DNA of 64,000 bases from Sphingomonas sp. Leaf21 (GCF_916858675.1 NZ_CAKASM010000001.1:124001-188000), one strand, 5' to 3'; shown: positions 24,672 through 33,400, counted from the stretch's first letter. Notes: a model not told the origin generated them from the sequence alone. Translations and numbers: made by a program.

Positions 24672-25790
24672 TCAGAAAGGCAATTCGGCCTGACAGGGCG
24701 ACCCGATCTCCGTGTTCTCGGGTGCGACCAGCGACGACAGGGTCAGGCCAAGCAGGCGAACCCCGTTGCCGACCGGCAATTGCTGGTCCAGCAACTCCCG
24801 TCCGACCCTCGCGAAGACCGTGCGTTCGCCGATCGGCTGTGCGAGCGATCGGGCGCGGGTGATGGTGTGGAAATCGCTGTAGCGCAGCTTGAGCGTGACG
24901 GTGCGCCCCGATGCGCGGCCGCGCGCGATCCGGGCCCACGCCGCTTTGATGACGCGGTCGAGCCCGGCATGGAGGGCCTCGGCGTCGGACAGATTGTCTC
25001 CAAACGTCCGCTCCGCCCCGACCGACTTCGCGATCCGCCGGGCCTGCACCGGACGATGATCGATACCCCGCGCCGCGTTGAAGAGATACTCGGCATGGCT
25101 GCCGAAGTGCCGCTGGAGAAATGCCAGGGGGCGGTCGCACAGATCCTGTCCGGTCAGGATACCCAGCGTCTCCATCTTGCGCGCGGTGACCGGGCCGACG
25201 CCATGGAAGCGCTTGACCGGCAGCGCGGCGACGAAGCGGGGGCCATGCGCCGGCGGAATGACGCACAGGCCATCGGGCTTGTTCTGATCGGATGCCAGCT
25301 TGGCGATGAACTTGTTGTAGCTGACGCCCGCCGACGCGGTCAGTCCGGTTTCCGCCAAAATCTCGGCGCGGATGGCATTGGCGATCGCCGTCGCCGAACC
25401 CAGGCCCGCCTGGTTGGCGGTCACGTCGAGATAGGCTTCGTCCAGTGACAGGGGTTCGATCAGATCGGTATGGCGGGCGAAGATCGCGCGGATCTGGTTC
25501 GACACCTCGCGATAGACTTCGAAACGGGGCGAGACGAACAGCAGTTCCGGACAACGCCGCGCGGCGGTGACGGATGGCATTGCGGACCGGACGCCGAACA
25601 CCCGCGCCTCGTAGCTGGCCGCCACGACGACGCCCCGCGCACGCGATCCGCCGACCGCCACGGGACGCCCGCGCAAGGACGGGTCGTCGCGCTGCTCCAC
25701 CGACGCATAGAAGGCGTCCATGTCGACATGGATGATCTTGCGGCCATCCGGGATCGCCGATCGATCGGTGTCAGTGGAATGGGTCGGCAA
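24672..25790 (-). CDS. dinB: DNA polymerase IV (DinB)
   Basis: A 372-residue Y-family translesion polymerase. Catalytic motifs: HVDMDAFYASVEQ near residue 20, the SLDEAYLDVT motif near 118 carrying the Asp-Glu pair, and the palm/thumb HhH region VKRFHGVGPVTARKMETLG. The little-finger domain follows. The first possible start is a TTG at 25790 without a strong ribosome site; no ATG lies upstream of the essential HVD motif, so a non-ATG start is required. A near-consensus LexA site lies 47 bp upstream. Convergent with the kinase gene. Confidence 0.93.
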   Translation of the reverse strand: MPTHSTDTDRSAIPDGRKIIHVDMDAFYASVEQRDDPSLRGRPVAVGGSRARGVVVAASYEARVFGVRSAMPSVTAARRCPELLFVSPRFEVYREVSNQIRAIFARHTDLIEPLSLDEAYLDVTANQAGLGSATAIANAIRAEILAETGLTASAGVSYNKFIAKLASDQNKPDGLCVIPPAHGPRFVAALPVKRFHGVGPVTARKMETLGILTGQDLCDRPLAFLQRHFGSHAEYLFNAARGIDHRPVQARRIAKSVGAERTFGDNLSDAEALHAGLDRVIKAAWARIARGRASGRTVTLKLRYSDFHTITRARSLAQPIGERTVFARVGRELLDQQLPVGNGVRLLGLTLSSLVAPENTEIGSPCQAELPF

Positions 25791-25836
25791 CGGTCAAGGC
25801 CCATCTCGTCCGCTCGATCGCTCCTGGCGAACCCTG

Positions 25837-25851
25837 AAACGAAACAGGAAC
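25837..25851 (-). promoter_or_regulatory. Candidate LexA (SOS) box upstream of dinB
   Basis: On the minus strand the sequence reads GTTC-CTGTTTC-GTTT, one base off the alphaproteobacterial LexA direct repeat GTTC-N7-GTTC. It is 47 bp before the dinB start, a position where a repressor would block transcription. Confidence 0.4.
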
Positions 25852-25967
25852 ATTCATTCAAGGTCAAGCCCCGTTACGGTTGAGACAGTTAAATTCGTTG
25901 CGGACGGCAAGGGTGCAGTTAACGTCACTTTGACCAATTCCATGTCAGGCAATATCCGGACACCGCC

Positions 25968-28900
25968 TTGACCCGCATTCGATCCTTTTGCGCCATCGCC
26001 CTGTTTGTCCTGTGCCTGTTGCCGCTGGCGGCGACGGCGCAGGGGGGCGACGCGTGGGCGAAATGGCAGTGGTCGAGCTTTTCCCGGCTGGGCGGCGACG
26101 CTGGCCTTCCACACGTCACCGCGACGGCGATCACACGTGCGCCCGACGGTACGATGTGGATCGGCACGCGCGGCGGGCTCGTCCGCTACGACGGTCAGCG
26201 ACTGCGCAGCTTCAAGCAACGGCTTGCCGACCCCCATTCGCTTCCCGACAATTATGTCCGCGCGCTGCTGGCGCTTCCCGACGGCAGCATCCTGATCGGC
26301 ACCAATGTCGGCGGCACGGCGCGCTATGATCCGCGATCGGGCCAGTTTCGCCGACTGACCGCGATCAAGGGGCGGATCGGGGCACGCGTGTACGGCTTTT
26401 CCCCCGATGGCGAAGGCGGTGCCTATCTGGCCTCGGATGGGGGCGTTCATCACTATATGCGGGCCGCCGATGCCATCGAACCGATGGCCGGGCAGGGCAT
26501 TCGCTCGCCCGAGGGCCGACCGCTCGGCTCCTTTGCCATCTACCGGGATGACGACGGAACCCTGTGGGCGGGGAGCGAGGAAGGGCTTTGGGTGCGTCGG
26601 CCCGGTCAGCGGCGCTTCTCCGCCGTGTCGCTGGGCCGACAGTCGCAGGCGAGCGACATCTGGGCGATCCTTCGCGACCGTCAGGGGCGACTGTGGGTCG
26701 GGACGGGCGCGGACGGACTCTTCCTGTCGGAAGGGCGGGGTGACCGAGCGCCGCTTCGAACGGCGGCGGGGCTCGACGGGGGGTCCGCGCTGATCGGCCA
26801 TCGAACCATTCGCGCGCTGCTTCAGGACATCGACGGACGGATCTGGGTCGGAACCGACGGGATGGGAATCGTCCTCATCGATCCGGCGCGTGGTTTCGCC
26901 GCGACCCCGATCCGGCACCTCGCCGCCAATCCCCAGTCGCTGGTCGGGGACACGGTCCGGTCGCTGGCGTTGGACGGATCGGGTGGCATCTGGGCCGCGA
27001 CCGAGTTGGGTGCGGCGCGGACCCAGGGACCGGGCGGCGGTGTGCTGCGTATCGGCCCCGCGATGCCCGATCCCCGTATGTCGCTATCGGACGAGAATGT
27101 GCGGGGGATCATGGTCGACCGGTCGGATCGGATCTGGCTGGGCCTCAGCAAGGGCGCCGTCGACCGCTTGGACCGTGCCGCCGGACAGGTCACGCGCATC
27201 ACCCTCGACGGGCGTCACGCCGGGCAGGATATCAAGGCGCTGCTGGAGTCGGACGACGGCACCATCCTGATCGGGGCGCGCGGCGTCGTCGCGGTCGACC
27301 CCAGGACGCTCCGCCAGCGGCCGATCGATGTCGCGGGGCTCGACGATCTCCCCGTCATCTCGCTGGCCGAAACCCCCGACGCGCTATTGATCGGGACCTA
27401 TAAGGGGCTGTTCGTCCGACGTCGACGCGATGGGTCGGTCATACGTCTCCAGCACGATGCCGCCGATCCGCACAGCCTGCCCAATAACGAGGTCATCAAC
27501 ATCGTCGTCCGGCCGGGGGGAACCGCGCTGGTGGCGACACCGGGCGGTGTCGGCAGGCTCGACCTGAAGGCCGGTCGGTTCACGAATTTCGCCAATCGCC
27601 TCGGTGACGAGAGCAGCTTGCCGCAGGATTATGCCGGATCGATCGTTCCGGTCGGGTCCGATATCTGGGTCGGCACCTATGGCGGTGTCGGGCGCGGTCG
27701 CGCGGTTCCCGGCGGCTGGCGTTTCCAGGCGATCACCGAAGCGCAGGGGCTGGCGGGCGACAATGTCGCATCGCTGGTCGCTGATCGGCGCGGCCGCCTT
27801 TGGGCTGCGAGCACCGGCGGAATATCGCTGATCGATCCCACCGGTGGTCAGGTGCGGGCGATGAGCCACCGCGACGGGCTGACCATGGGGGCGTTCAACC
27901 AGCGCGCGGCGGCACGGACCGCCGATGGATCACTGCTGTTCGGCTCGCCCGAGGGGCTGCTGGTGCTCCAGCCCGATCGCCTGCTCGAACGGCGGCCACA
28001 TGCCGAGCGGGGACGCCTGATCGTCAGTGGCGCGGATGTCGACGGCCACGCACTGCCGGTCGAACCGACCGCGCCGGACTTCGTCGTCCAGCTTACCGGT
28101 GACGAACGAACGCTCCGCATGGGGTTTGCCCTGACCGACTATGCCGCGCCCGAAGAGATCCGCTACGGCTATCGTCTGGACGGTTTCGATCGGCAATGGA
28201 TGGCGGTTCCGTCGGGAACGCCCGCCAGCGCGACCTACACCAATCTCCCGGCCGGGCGCTATTGGCTGGAGTTGCGCGCCTCCGTGCCGGGCTTCGCGGC
28301 CCGCACCGTCACGCGCCGTATCCGGCTTGTCGTGGCGCCGCAATGGTATGAAACCTGGCCTGCGCGCCTGGCGCTGGCCATCCTGCTCCTGGCGGCATTC
28401 GGCGGTGCCATCTGGTTCGTGACGGGGGTCATCCGGCGGCGGGCACGTATGCTGGAGGTCATGGTGGAGGAGCGGACCGGCGCGCTGCGCGCGGCGAACG
28501 AACAGCTCGACTTGCTGGCCAGCACCGATCCGCTGACCGGTCTGGCGAACCGGCGGACGTTGATGTCCGCCATCCATGCCGAACGCGCGCGGGCGGTAGC
28601 GACGGGCGAGGGGTTCGCCTTCGCGCTGCTCGACCTCGATCATTTCAAGCGGATCAACGACGAACACGGGCACGGTGCGGGCGACGACGTGCTGGTCGAG
28701 ATCGCCCGCCGGTTGCGGCAGGGCGTGCGCGGCAAGGACAGTATCGCGCGCTATGGTGGCGAAGAGATCGCGATCCTCTTCCCGGCCGCCGACCTCCACG
28801 CCGCGACCGCGATCGTCGAAAGGCTGCGTGGCGAGGTGGCGAGTCGTCCCGTCATGGTCGGGGAGCGCGCCATCCGGGTGACCTTCAGCGCGGGCGTGGC

Positions 28901-29006
28901 GCAATGGTCGGGCGGCGAGGATGTCGAGGCGACGATCCGCCGCGCGGATCACGCCCTCTACCGGGCGAAGGATGCGGGCCGCGACCGCGTGGGTCAGGCG
29001 CTATGA
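25968..29006 (+). CDS. Membrane diguanylate cyclase with periplasmic two-propeller sensor
   Basis: A 1012-residue protein. A signal peptide/anchor (residues 2-25, ending ATAQG) is followed by about 14 Reg_prop-type beta-propeller repeats (recurring TMWIGTRGGLVRYD-like units), a Y_Y_Y domain (near 700-770, YGYRLDGFDRQW), one membrane helix (about 785-810) and a C-terminal GGDEF domain with LLDLDHFKRIND and the active GGEEI signature. It resembles the input half of hybrid two-component systems of the BT4673/HTCS type, but joined to a cyclase. The start is a TTG; no in-frame ATG lies nearby and the signal peptide fits. It should make c-di-GMP in response to a periplasmic ligand, possibly a glycan. 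Confidence 0.87.
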   Translation: MTRIRSFCAIALFVLCLLPLAATAQGGDAWAKWQWSSFSRLGGDAGLPHVTATAITRAPDGTMWIGTRGGLVRYDGQRLRSFKQRLADPHSLPDNYVRALLALPDGSILIGTNVGGTARYDPRSGQFRRLTAIKGRIGARVYGFSPDGEGGAYLASDGGVHHYMRAADAIEPMAGQGIRSPEGRPLGSFAIYRDDDGTLWAGSEEGLWVRRPGQRRFSAVSLGRQSQASDIWAILRDRQGRLWVGTGADGLFLSEGRGDRAPLRTAAGLDGGSALIGHRTIRALLQDIDGRIWVGTDGMGIVLIDPARGFAATPIRHLAANPQSLVGDTVRSLALDGSGGIWAATELGAARTQGPGGGVLRIGPAMPDPRMSLSDENVRGIMVDRSDRIWLGLSKGAVDRLDRAAGQVTRITLDGRHAGQDIKALLESDDGTILIGARGVVAVDPRTLRQRPIDVAGLDDLPVISLAETPDALLIGTYKGLFVRRRRDGSVIRLQHDAADPHSLPNNEVINIVVRPGGTALVATPGGVGRLDLKAGRFTNFANRLGDESSLPQDYAGSIVPVGSDIWVGTYGGVGRGRAVPGGWRFQAITEAQGLAGDNVASLVADRRGRLWAASTGGISLIDPTGGQVRAMSHRDGLTMGAFNQRAAARTADGSLLFGSPEGLLVLQPDRLLERRPHAERGRLIVSGADVDGHALPVEPTAPDFVVQLTGDERTLRMGFALTDYAAPEEIRYGYRLDGFDRQWMAVPSGTPASATYTNLPAGRYWLELRASVPGFAARTVTRRIRLVVAPQWYETWPARLALAILLLAAFGGAIWFVTGVIRRRARMLEVMVEERTGALRAANEQLDLLASTDPLTGLANRRTLMSAIHAERARAVATGEGFAFALLDLDHFKRINDEHGHGAGDDVLVEIARRLRQGVRGKDSIARYGGEEIAILFPAADLHAATAIVERLRGEVASRPVMVGERAIRVTFSAGVAQWSGGEDVEATIRRADHALYRAKDAGRDRVGQAL

Positions 29007-29260
29007 GCGCGACGCGGAACTCCGCGGAGGCCACGGCGATTGCCATCCCGATGGATAGTGACGCGACGACCTTCGAGCGGATCGTGACGGGACGCCTTTT
29101 GCGACGCCACGGCGCCTTCATCCTCCAATGCGACGAGGGCGGCGAACTTGAACTGCGGCTGCCGCGCGTGCCGGTCGATCATGTCGGGAAATCGGTCCGC
29201 GTGACGGGACGGATGATCGGCCCGGCGCTGCTGGAGGCGGAGGGCGTCGGCGGTATCTGA
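29003..29260 (+). CDS. Small hypothetical protein, DUF5818-like
   Basis: An 85-residue protein with no signal peptide or membrane segment. The body RIVTGRLLRRHGAFILQ followed by GELELRLPRVPVDHVGKSVRVTGRM has the look of a small OB-like beta-barrel and resembles DUF5818 proteins of sphingomonads; that match is from memory. Its ATG overlaps the cyclase stop (ATGA), so it is coupled to the diguanylate cyclase and could be a regulatory or c-di-GMP-related partner. Function unknown. Confidence 0.65.
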   Translation: MSATRNSAEATAIAIPMDSDATTFERIVTGRLLRRHGAFILQCDEGGELELRLPRVPVDHVGKSVRVTGRMIGPALLEAEGVGGI

Positions 29261-29266
29261 CGCCGG

Positions 29267-30202
29267 TCAGTGCGCCGCCTTGCGCGGGATCAGGTGAAGC
29301 GCCCCGACGATGACGGCGCCGACGATCAGGCCCAGGATGGCCGAACCGATTGCGTTGACGATCCATTCGATGGCTGGTCCGGCCGCGGGCATCGCGGCGG
29401 CGGCGTGATGCGCGGTGTCATGGACGAGGTGCGGCAGGGTGGTGAAGCCGAATTCCTCCATCCCGTGCAAAATGATGCCGCCACCGACCCAGACCATCGC
29501 GGCGGTGCCGACGATCGCCAGCACGCGCAGCACGACCGGCATGGCCTTTACCAGCCCGCGACCGATCGCGCGGACCGCCGGAGCGTCCCGCTTCGCCAGA
29601 TGGAGCCCGATATCGTCCATCTTCACGATCGCCGCGACGACGCCGTAGACGCCGACCGTGATCGCGATGCCGACCAGCGCCAGCGCGATGGCCTGTGTCC
29701 CGATCGACATATCAGGAAGCTCGGACAGCGCGATCGCCATGATCTCGCCCGACAGGATAAGGTCGGTGCGGATCGCGCCCGACACCTGCCGGTCCTCCAG
29801 CGCTTTCGGATCGATTGCCGCCGTATCCGTCGCCTCCGCATGGCCGCCGGTCAGCGTCTCGAGGATCTTCTCACTCGCCTCGAAACACAGAAACGCACCA
29901 CCGGCCATCAGGATCGGGGTGATCGCCCAGGGTGCGAAAGCGCTGAGCAGAAGGGCCGCCGGGAGCAGGAAGATCAGCTTGTTGCGCAGCGATCCCAAGG
30001 CGATCTTGCCGATGATCGGCAATTCGCGCTGCGGCGCGAGGCCGACGACGTACCGTGGCGTGACGGCGGTGTCGTCGATCACCACCCCTGCCGCTTTGGC
30101 GCCCGCCCGGGCCGATGCCCCCGCGACATCGTCGAGCGACGCCGCCGCCAGCTTGGCGATCGCCGCCACGTCGTCGAGCAATGCGACCAGACCCCCTGCC
30201 AT
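29267..30202 (-). CDS. DUF808 family membrane protein (YedI-like)
   Basis: A 311-residue membrane protein beginning MAGGLVALLDDVAAIAKLAAASLDD, the hallmark N-terminus of DUF808, followed by a DDTAVTPRYV segment and five to six hydrophobic helices. E. coli YedI is the reference member; function is unknown. The start at 30202 is chosen because it produces this conserved N-terminus; an in-frame start 20 codons upstream is discarded. It is convergent with the DUF5818-like gene. Confidence 0.85.
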   Translation of the reverse strand: MAGGLVALLDDVAAIAKLAAASLDDVAGASARAGAKAAGVVIDDTAVTPRYVVGLAPQRELPIIGKIALGSLRNKLIFLLPAALLLSAFAPWAITPILMAGGAFLCFEASEKILETLTGGHAEATDTAAIDPKALEDRQVSGAIRTDLILSGEIMAIALSELPDMSIGTQAIALALVGIAITVGVYGVVAAIVKMDDIGLHLAKRDAPAVRAIGRGLVKAMPVVLRVLAIVGTAAMVWVGGGIILHGMEEFGFTTLPHLVHDTAHHAAAAMPAAGPAIEWIVNAIGSAILGLIVGAVIVGALHLIPRKAAH

Positions 30203-30384
30203 CGACCCTGCACTCCCTGATTGATCCGTCGACTGCCTATAGGCGGATGCTGGCGGATGCACGGAAAAATGACGGGGCCGTCATGTCACTCCAATGTCGA
30301 TCCGCGAACGATCCTGGACAACCATGCGCAAGGGTCGGTGCGCCGAACGCCCCACGCGGCCGAACGGCTATACGGAGCCATCGC

Positions 30385-30402
30385 TTCGACGCTATCGTCG
30401 AA
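30385..30402. repeat. Inverted repeat upstream of the gamma-carbonic-anhydrase-like gene
   Basis: TTCGACG (30385-30391) and CGTCGAA (30396-30402) form a perfect 7-bp inverted repeat with a CTAT spacer, 23 bases before the start codon at 30425. It could be an operator or a leader hairpin. The rest of the 222-bp gap (30203-30424) shows nothing I can name. Confidence 0.35.
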
Positions 30403-30424
30403 CGGTCGAGCCGCAGGAGAATGG

Positions 30425-30997
30425 ATGATGCCGTTATATGCGATGGGACAGCATCGCCCGACCGTTGCGCCATCCGCCTGGGTCGCACCGTCCGCCGATG
30501 TCATCGGGCAGGCGGTCGTGGGCGAGCAGGCCAGCCTCTGGTTCGGCGCGATCGTTCGGGCGGACAATGGACCGATCCATATCGGAGCGCGAAGCAATAT
30601 CCAGGACGGCGCCGTCCTCCATTCGGATCCCGAAAGCCCGCTGACGATCGGCGCGGACTGCACGATCGGCCACCGCGCGGTGCTGCACGGTTGCACGATC
30701 GCGGATGGCTGCCTGATCGGAATGGGCGCGACGATCCTCAACGACGCGGTGATCGGGGCCGGATCGCTGGTCGGGGCCGGGGCGCTGGTGACGGAGGGCA
30801 AGAGCTTTCCGCCTGGCAGCCTGATCGTCGGCGCACCCGCGCGGGCGGTCCGTGCCCTGTCGGCAGAGCAGGTCGCGCGCCTGCGGCTGTCGGCCGATGG
30901 TTACGTCGCGCGTTCCGGGCAATATGCCGCGCATCTGCAGTCGCTTGGCGAGGATCGGTCCGAACCGGTCGTTGACGCGGGCGGCACAGCTGCCTAG
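30425..30997 (+). CDS. Gamma-carbonic-anhydrase-like hexapeptide protein
   Basis: A 190-residue left-handed beta-helix protein of the YrdA/PaaY/CaiE group related to gamma carbonic anhydrase. The metal ligands are visible as HSD (near residue 70) and GHRAVLHGC (near 88-96), with the N-terminal WVAPSADVIG and SLWFGAIVRADNGPIHIG motifs. Hexapeptide repeats run to GAPARAVR, then a C-terminal helix. It may be a carbonic anhydrase or a thioesterase/acyl-type enzyme as in PaaY; activity is not assignable. AGGAG lies 5-6 bases before the tandem ATGs, and the first is used. Confidence 0.85.
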   Translation: MMPLYAMGQHRPTVAPSAWVAPSADVIGQAVVGEQASLWFGAIVRADNGPIHIGARSNIQDGAVLHSDPESPLTIGADCTIGHRAVLHGCTIADGCLIGMGATILNDAVIGAGSLVGAGALVTEGKSFPPGSLIVGAPARAVRALSAEQVARLRLSADGYVARSGQYAAHLQSLGEDRSEPVVDAGGTAA

Positions 30998-31006
30998 CCA
31001 AGCGGG

Positions 31007-31717
31007 GTGACCCCGCCCACCATCCTGATCGTCGAGGACGATCCCGCCCTCCGTACCCTGACCGCCCGCGCGTTGCAGGAAAACGGATTTGCCGTGAAGC
31101 TCGCCAATGCCGCGCCAGAGATGTGGCAGGCGCTGGAAGTCGGGCAGATCGACCTTATCCTGCTCGACATCATGTTGCCGGGGACCAGCGGCATCGATCT
31201 GTGCCGTCAGGTCCGGCAGAAGAATGCGGTCCCGATCATCTTCATCAGCGCCAAGGGCAGCGAGGTCGATCGGGTCGTCGGTCTGGAGCTGGGCGCCGAT
31301 GATTACCTCGCCAAGCCGTTCGGCACGCGCGAGCTGGTCGCCCGGATTCGCGCGGTCCTGCGTCGCGGCGGCCTGGAGAATGCGCCGGGCGAACGCGAAG
31401 CCGGGATCCTGGGCTTCGACGGCTGGACCGCGAACCTGCCACGCCGCGAGCTGATGTCGCCGTCGGGCGCGCAGGTCGAGCTGACCGGGGCCGAGTTCGA
31501 CCTGCTCGTCGCCTTCCTCGACAATGCGCAGCGCGTCGTCGCGCGCGAGCGGTTGATCGAATTGTCGCGGGCGCGCATCGGCGACAGTTCGGACCGGAGC
31601 ATCGACGTGCTGGTCAGTCGCCTGCGCCGCAAACTGTCGGGCGCGGGCGGAGCGGCGCCGATCGTGACGGTGCGCGGTGTCGGCTATATGCTGAACGTGC
31701 CGGTGGAACGGCGGTGA
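31007..31717 (+). CDS. OmpR-family response regulator
   Basis: A 236-residue two-component regulator. The receiver has Glu10-Asp11-Asp12, phosphoacceptor Asp54 in LLDIMLPG and Lys in DDYLAKPFGTRELVARI; the C-terminal winged helix (about 135-230) has the FDLLVAFLDNAQRVV and DVLVSRLRRKL motifs and VRGVGYML. GTG start at 31007. The stop overlaps the kinase GTG (GTGA at 31714-31717), so the pair is co-translated. Signal and regulon are unknown. Confidence 0.92.
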   Translation: MTPPTILIVEDDPALRTLTARALQENGFAVKLANAAPEMWQALEVGQIDLILLDIMLPGTSGIDLCRQVRQKNAVPIIFISAKGSEVDRVVGLELGADDYLAKPFGTRELVARIRAVLRRGGLENAPGEREAGILGFDGWTANLPRRELMSPSGAQVELTGAEFDLLVAFLDNAQRVVARERLIELSRARIGDSSDRSIDVLVSRLRRKLSGAGGAAPIVTVRGVGYMLNVPVERR

Positions 31718-33033
31718 TCCGCCCATCGGTCGGCCTGCTCGGCCGGATCGTCGCGATCCTGCTGCTGGCGGTAACGATCGAGTTCGCGGTTTCGACCTAT
31801 CTCTACGAACGCGCCAGCCATGTTTCGGTCCGCGATGACGAGGCGCGGCGGCTCGCCGAACACCTCATCGTCGCGCGACGCGTCCTGAACGAGCGGCCAC
31901 GGGTCGAACGGCCCGAGGTCGCGGCGGAGCTGACCACCGATCGTTACATCGTAAGCTGGTCGGCCGTCGCGCCGCCTCATCCTACGATCGCACCCGCGAT
32001 GAACAGCATGCGGCGCCAGATCGTCGATTGGGAGCCCTCGCTCGCCGCGACGGACATCCACCTGCGCCTGACATCGCCGGGGCGCACGTCGGTCGTGTCG
32101 GGGGACCTCCGCCTGGACGATGGTTCGCTGCTGAGCTTCCGGATGCGCGAAGGCGTTCGCACGCTCGACCTGGCGCTGGGCCGCGTATTGCTCGCGCTGA
32201 TCCCTGCGATCGCACTGATGCTGCTGAGCGGCGCGCTGATCGGGCGCATCCTGCATCCGCTGCGAACCCTGGCCCGGGCGGCCGACACGCTTGGGCGGGG
32301 GCAGGGGGGCGCTTTGCTCGTGCCCGAACGCGGTCCGGGCGAAGTACGGCACGTGACCCGGGCGTTCAATCGGATGCAGGCGCGGATCGGGCGACTGATC
32401 GACGAACGGACCCGCGCGCTCGCGGCGGTCGGGCACGACCTGAGAACGCCGCTCGCCCGGCTGCGTCTGCGCGCGGATTCGATCCGGGACGACGACGTGC
32501 GCGATGCGATCGGCGCGGATATCGAGGAGATGGAGGCGATGGTCTCCTCGCTCATGGCCTTTCTGGGGGGCGAGGGGGATGCCGAGCAGCCCGAACTGAC
32601 CGACCTGGCGATCCTCTGCGCCAACCTCGCGGACGATGCCGCCGATCATGGCCGGGACGTTCGTTACATCGGGCCCGACCATTTCGATTGCCGTGTTCGC
32701 CGCTTCGGCATGAAGCGCGCGCTGACAAACCTGGTCGAGAATGCGCTTCACTATGGCGATCAGGTGAGCATCACCCTGCGTGCCGATCCGGGCGACGACG
32801 TGCGCATCCGCGTCGAGGACGACGGGCCGGGTATCCCGGAAGAGTCGCTGGAGCTGGTCCTCGAACCCTTTGTCCGCCTGGATACCGCACGGCGGCGCGA
32901 CACGGTCGGCTTCGGTCTCGGCCTTTCGATCGTGGCGCGGGTCGTGGCGGCCGAGGGTGGCGAATTGACGCTGGCCAATCGTTCCGAGGGCGGTCTCTGC
33001 GCGGAAATCCGGCTTCCGCATTGTCGGACATGA
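31714..33033 (+). CDS. OmpR-partner sensor histidine kinase
   Basis: A 439-residue membrane kinase: membrane helices at about 8-30 and 155-180 bracket a periplasmic domain; HAMP follows (RILHPLRTLARAADTLG), then the phosphoacceptor His241 in AVGHDLRTPLARL, N-box RALTNLVENALHYG, EDDGPGIP and GFGLGLSIVARVV. EnvZ-like layout. Partner of the OmpR-type regulator it overlaps. The next plus-strand ORF is a 34-residue membrane peptide behind a structured leader, which is a candidate target. Confidence 0.92.
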   Translation: MIRPSVGLLGRIVAILLLAVTIEFAVSTYLYERASHVSVRDDEARRLAEHLIVARRVLNERPRVERPEVAAELTTDRYIVSWSAVAPPHPTIAPAMNSMRRQIVDWEPSLAATDIHLRLTSPGRTSVVSGDLRLDDGSLLSFRMREGVRTLDLALGRVLLALIPAIALMLLSGALIGRILHPLRTLARAADTLGRGQGGALLVPERGPGEVRHVTRAFNRMQARIGRLIDERTRALAAVGHDLRTPLARLRLRADSIRDDDVRDAIGADIEEMEAMVSSLMAFLGGEGDAEQPELTDLAILCANLADDAADHGRDVRYIGPDHFDCRVRRFGMKRALTNLVENALHYGDQVSITLRADPGDDVRIRVEDDGPGIPEESLELVLEPFVRLDTARRRDTVGFGLGLSIVARVVAAEGGELTLANRSEGGLCAEIRLPHCRT

Positions 33034-33086
33034 TTTGTCACGCTTTCGCTGCACGACAGCAAAACTCAAAGCGTATTTACTGATCG

Positions 33087-33187
33087 AGAGGCAGGATGTC
33101 TCGGCCATGACGCGCCGAGCCGCCGGTCTTCGCCGACTTGCCGTTCGAGTGCCGGTTCCTTCGGGAACGGCGTCGGACGACGCCTCT
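33087..33187 (+). promoter_or_regulatory. Candidate structured leader of the small membrane ORF
   Basis: AGAGGC (33087-33092) can pair with GCCTCT (33182-33187), closing a domain that contains CTCGGC (33100-33105) with GCCGAG (33114-33119), a UUCG-capped hairpin around 33152-33170, and GGCGTC/GACGCC with a GGAC loop (33169-33184, an alternative to the closing stem). After it comes GGGAG and the ORF start at 33217. I could not match it to a riboswitch class I know; a multi-branched leader with alternative pairing is suggested. Confidence 0.4.
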
Positions 33188-33216
33188 GGGTTCAAGCATC
33201 ACTCGGGAGATAGCCG

Positions 33217-33321
33217 ATGACGATGGAGTTCGATTTGACCGCACTGGAATTGCAGGGTGCCCTGCTGGTGTTGGCGGTGATCATCACCTTCGCCGCTATC
33301 GAGGGCTGGAAAGCCCGCTAA
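33217..33321 (+). CDS. 34-residue single-pass membrane peptide
   Basis: A short ORF: MTMEFDLTALELQG, then a hydrophobic stretch ALLVLAVIITFAAI, then EGWKAR and TAA. It looks like one transmembrane helix with an acidic N-terminus and a basic C-terminus. GGGAG sits about nine bases before the ATG. It is smaller than most gene finders report. It resembles KdpF-like small subunits only in size; no kdp genes follow. It lies after the OmpR/EnvZ-type pair and a candidate structured leader. Function unknown. Confidence 0.55.
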   Translation: MTMEFDLTALELQGALLVLAVIITFAAIEGWKAR

Positions 33322-33350
33322 CCGACACACGGTTTCGCAAGGGTTCCTCT

Positions 33351-33395
33351 GCCGCCCCCCTCCGGCATGAGCCCGACCGGAAAGGGGTAGGCGGC
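33351..33395. terminator. Long hairpin between the small ORF and the convergent hybrid kinase
   Basis: GCCGCC (33351-33356) pairs with GGCGGC (33390-33395), CCCC with GGGG and TCCGG with CCGGA, separated by small bulges, around an 11-base loop. It follows the small ORF and directly follows the hybrid kinase stop (33401) on the other strand, so it probably serves as a bidirectional terminator, although T-runs are absent. Confidence 0.5.
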
Positions 33396-33400
33396 CCGGC

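Noticed and set aside
33034..33216. Leader as a yybP-ykoY, guanidine (ykkC) or SAM-II riboswitch
   Set aside because: The diagnostic conserved loops of these classes were not found; only generic stems and a UUCG loop are seen.
33217..33321. Small membrane ORF as KdpF
   Set aside because: No kdpA/B/C genes follow, and the sequence does not look like KdpF beyond its size.
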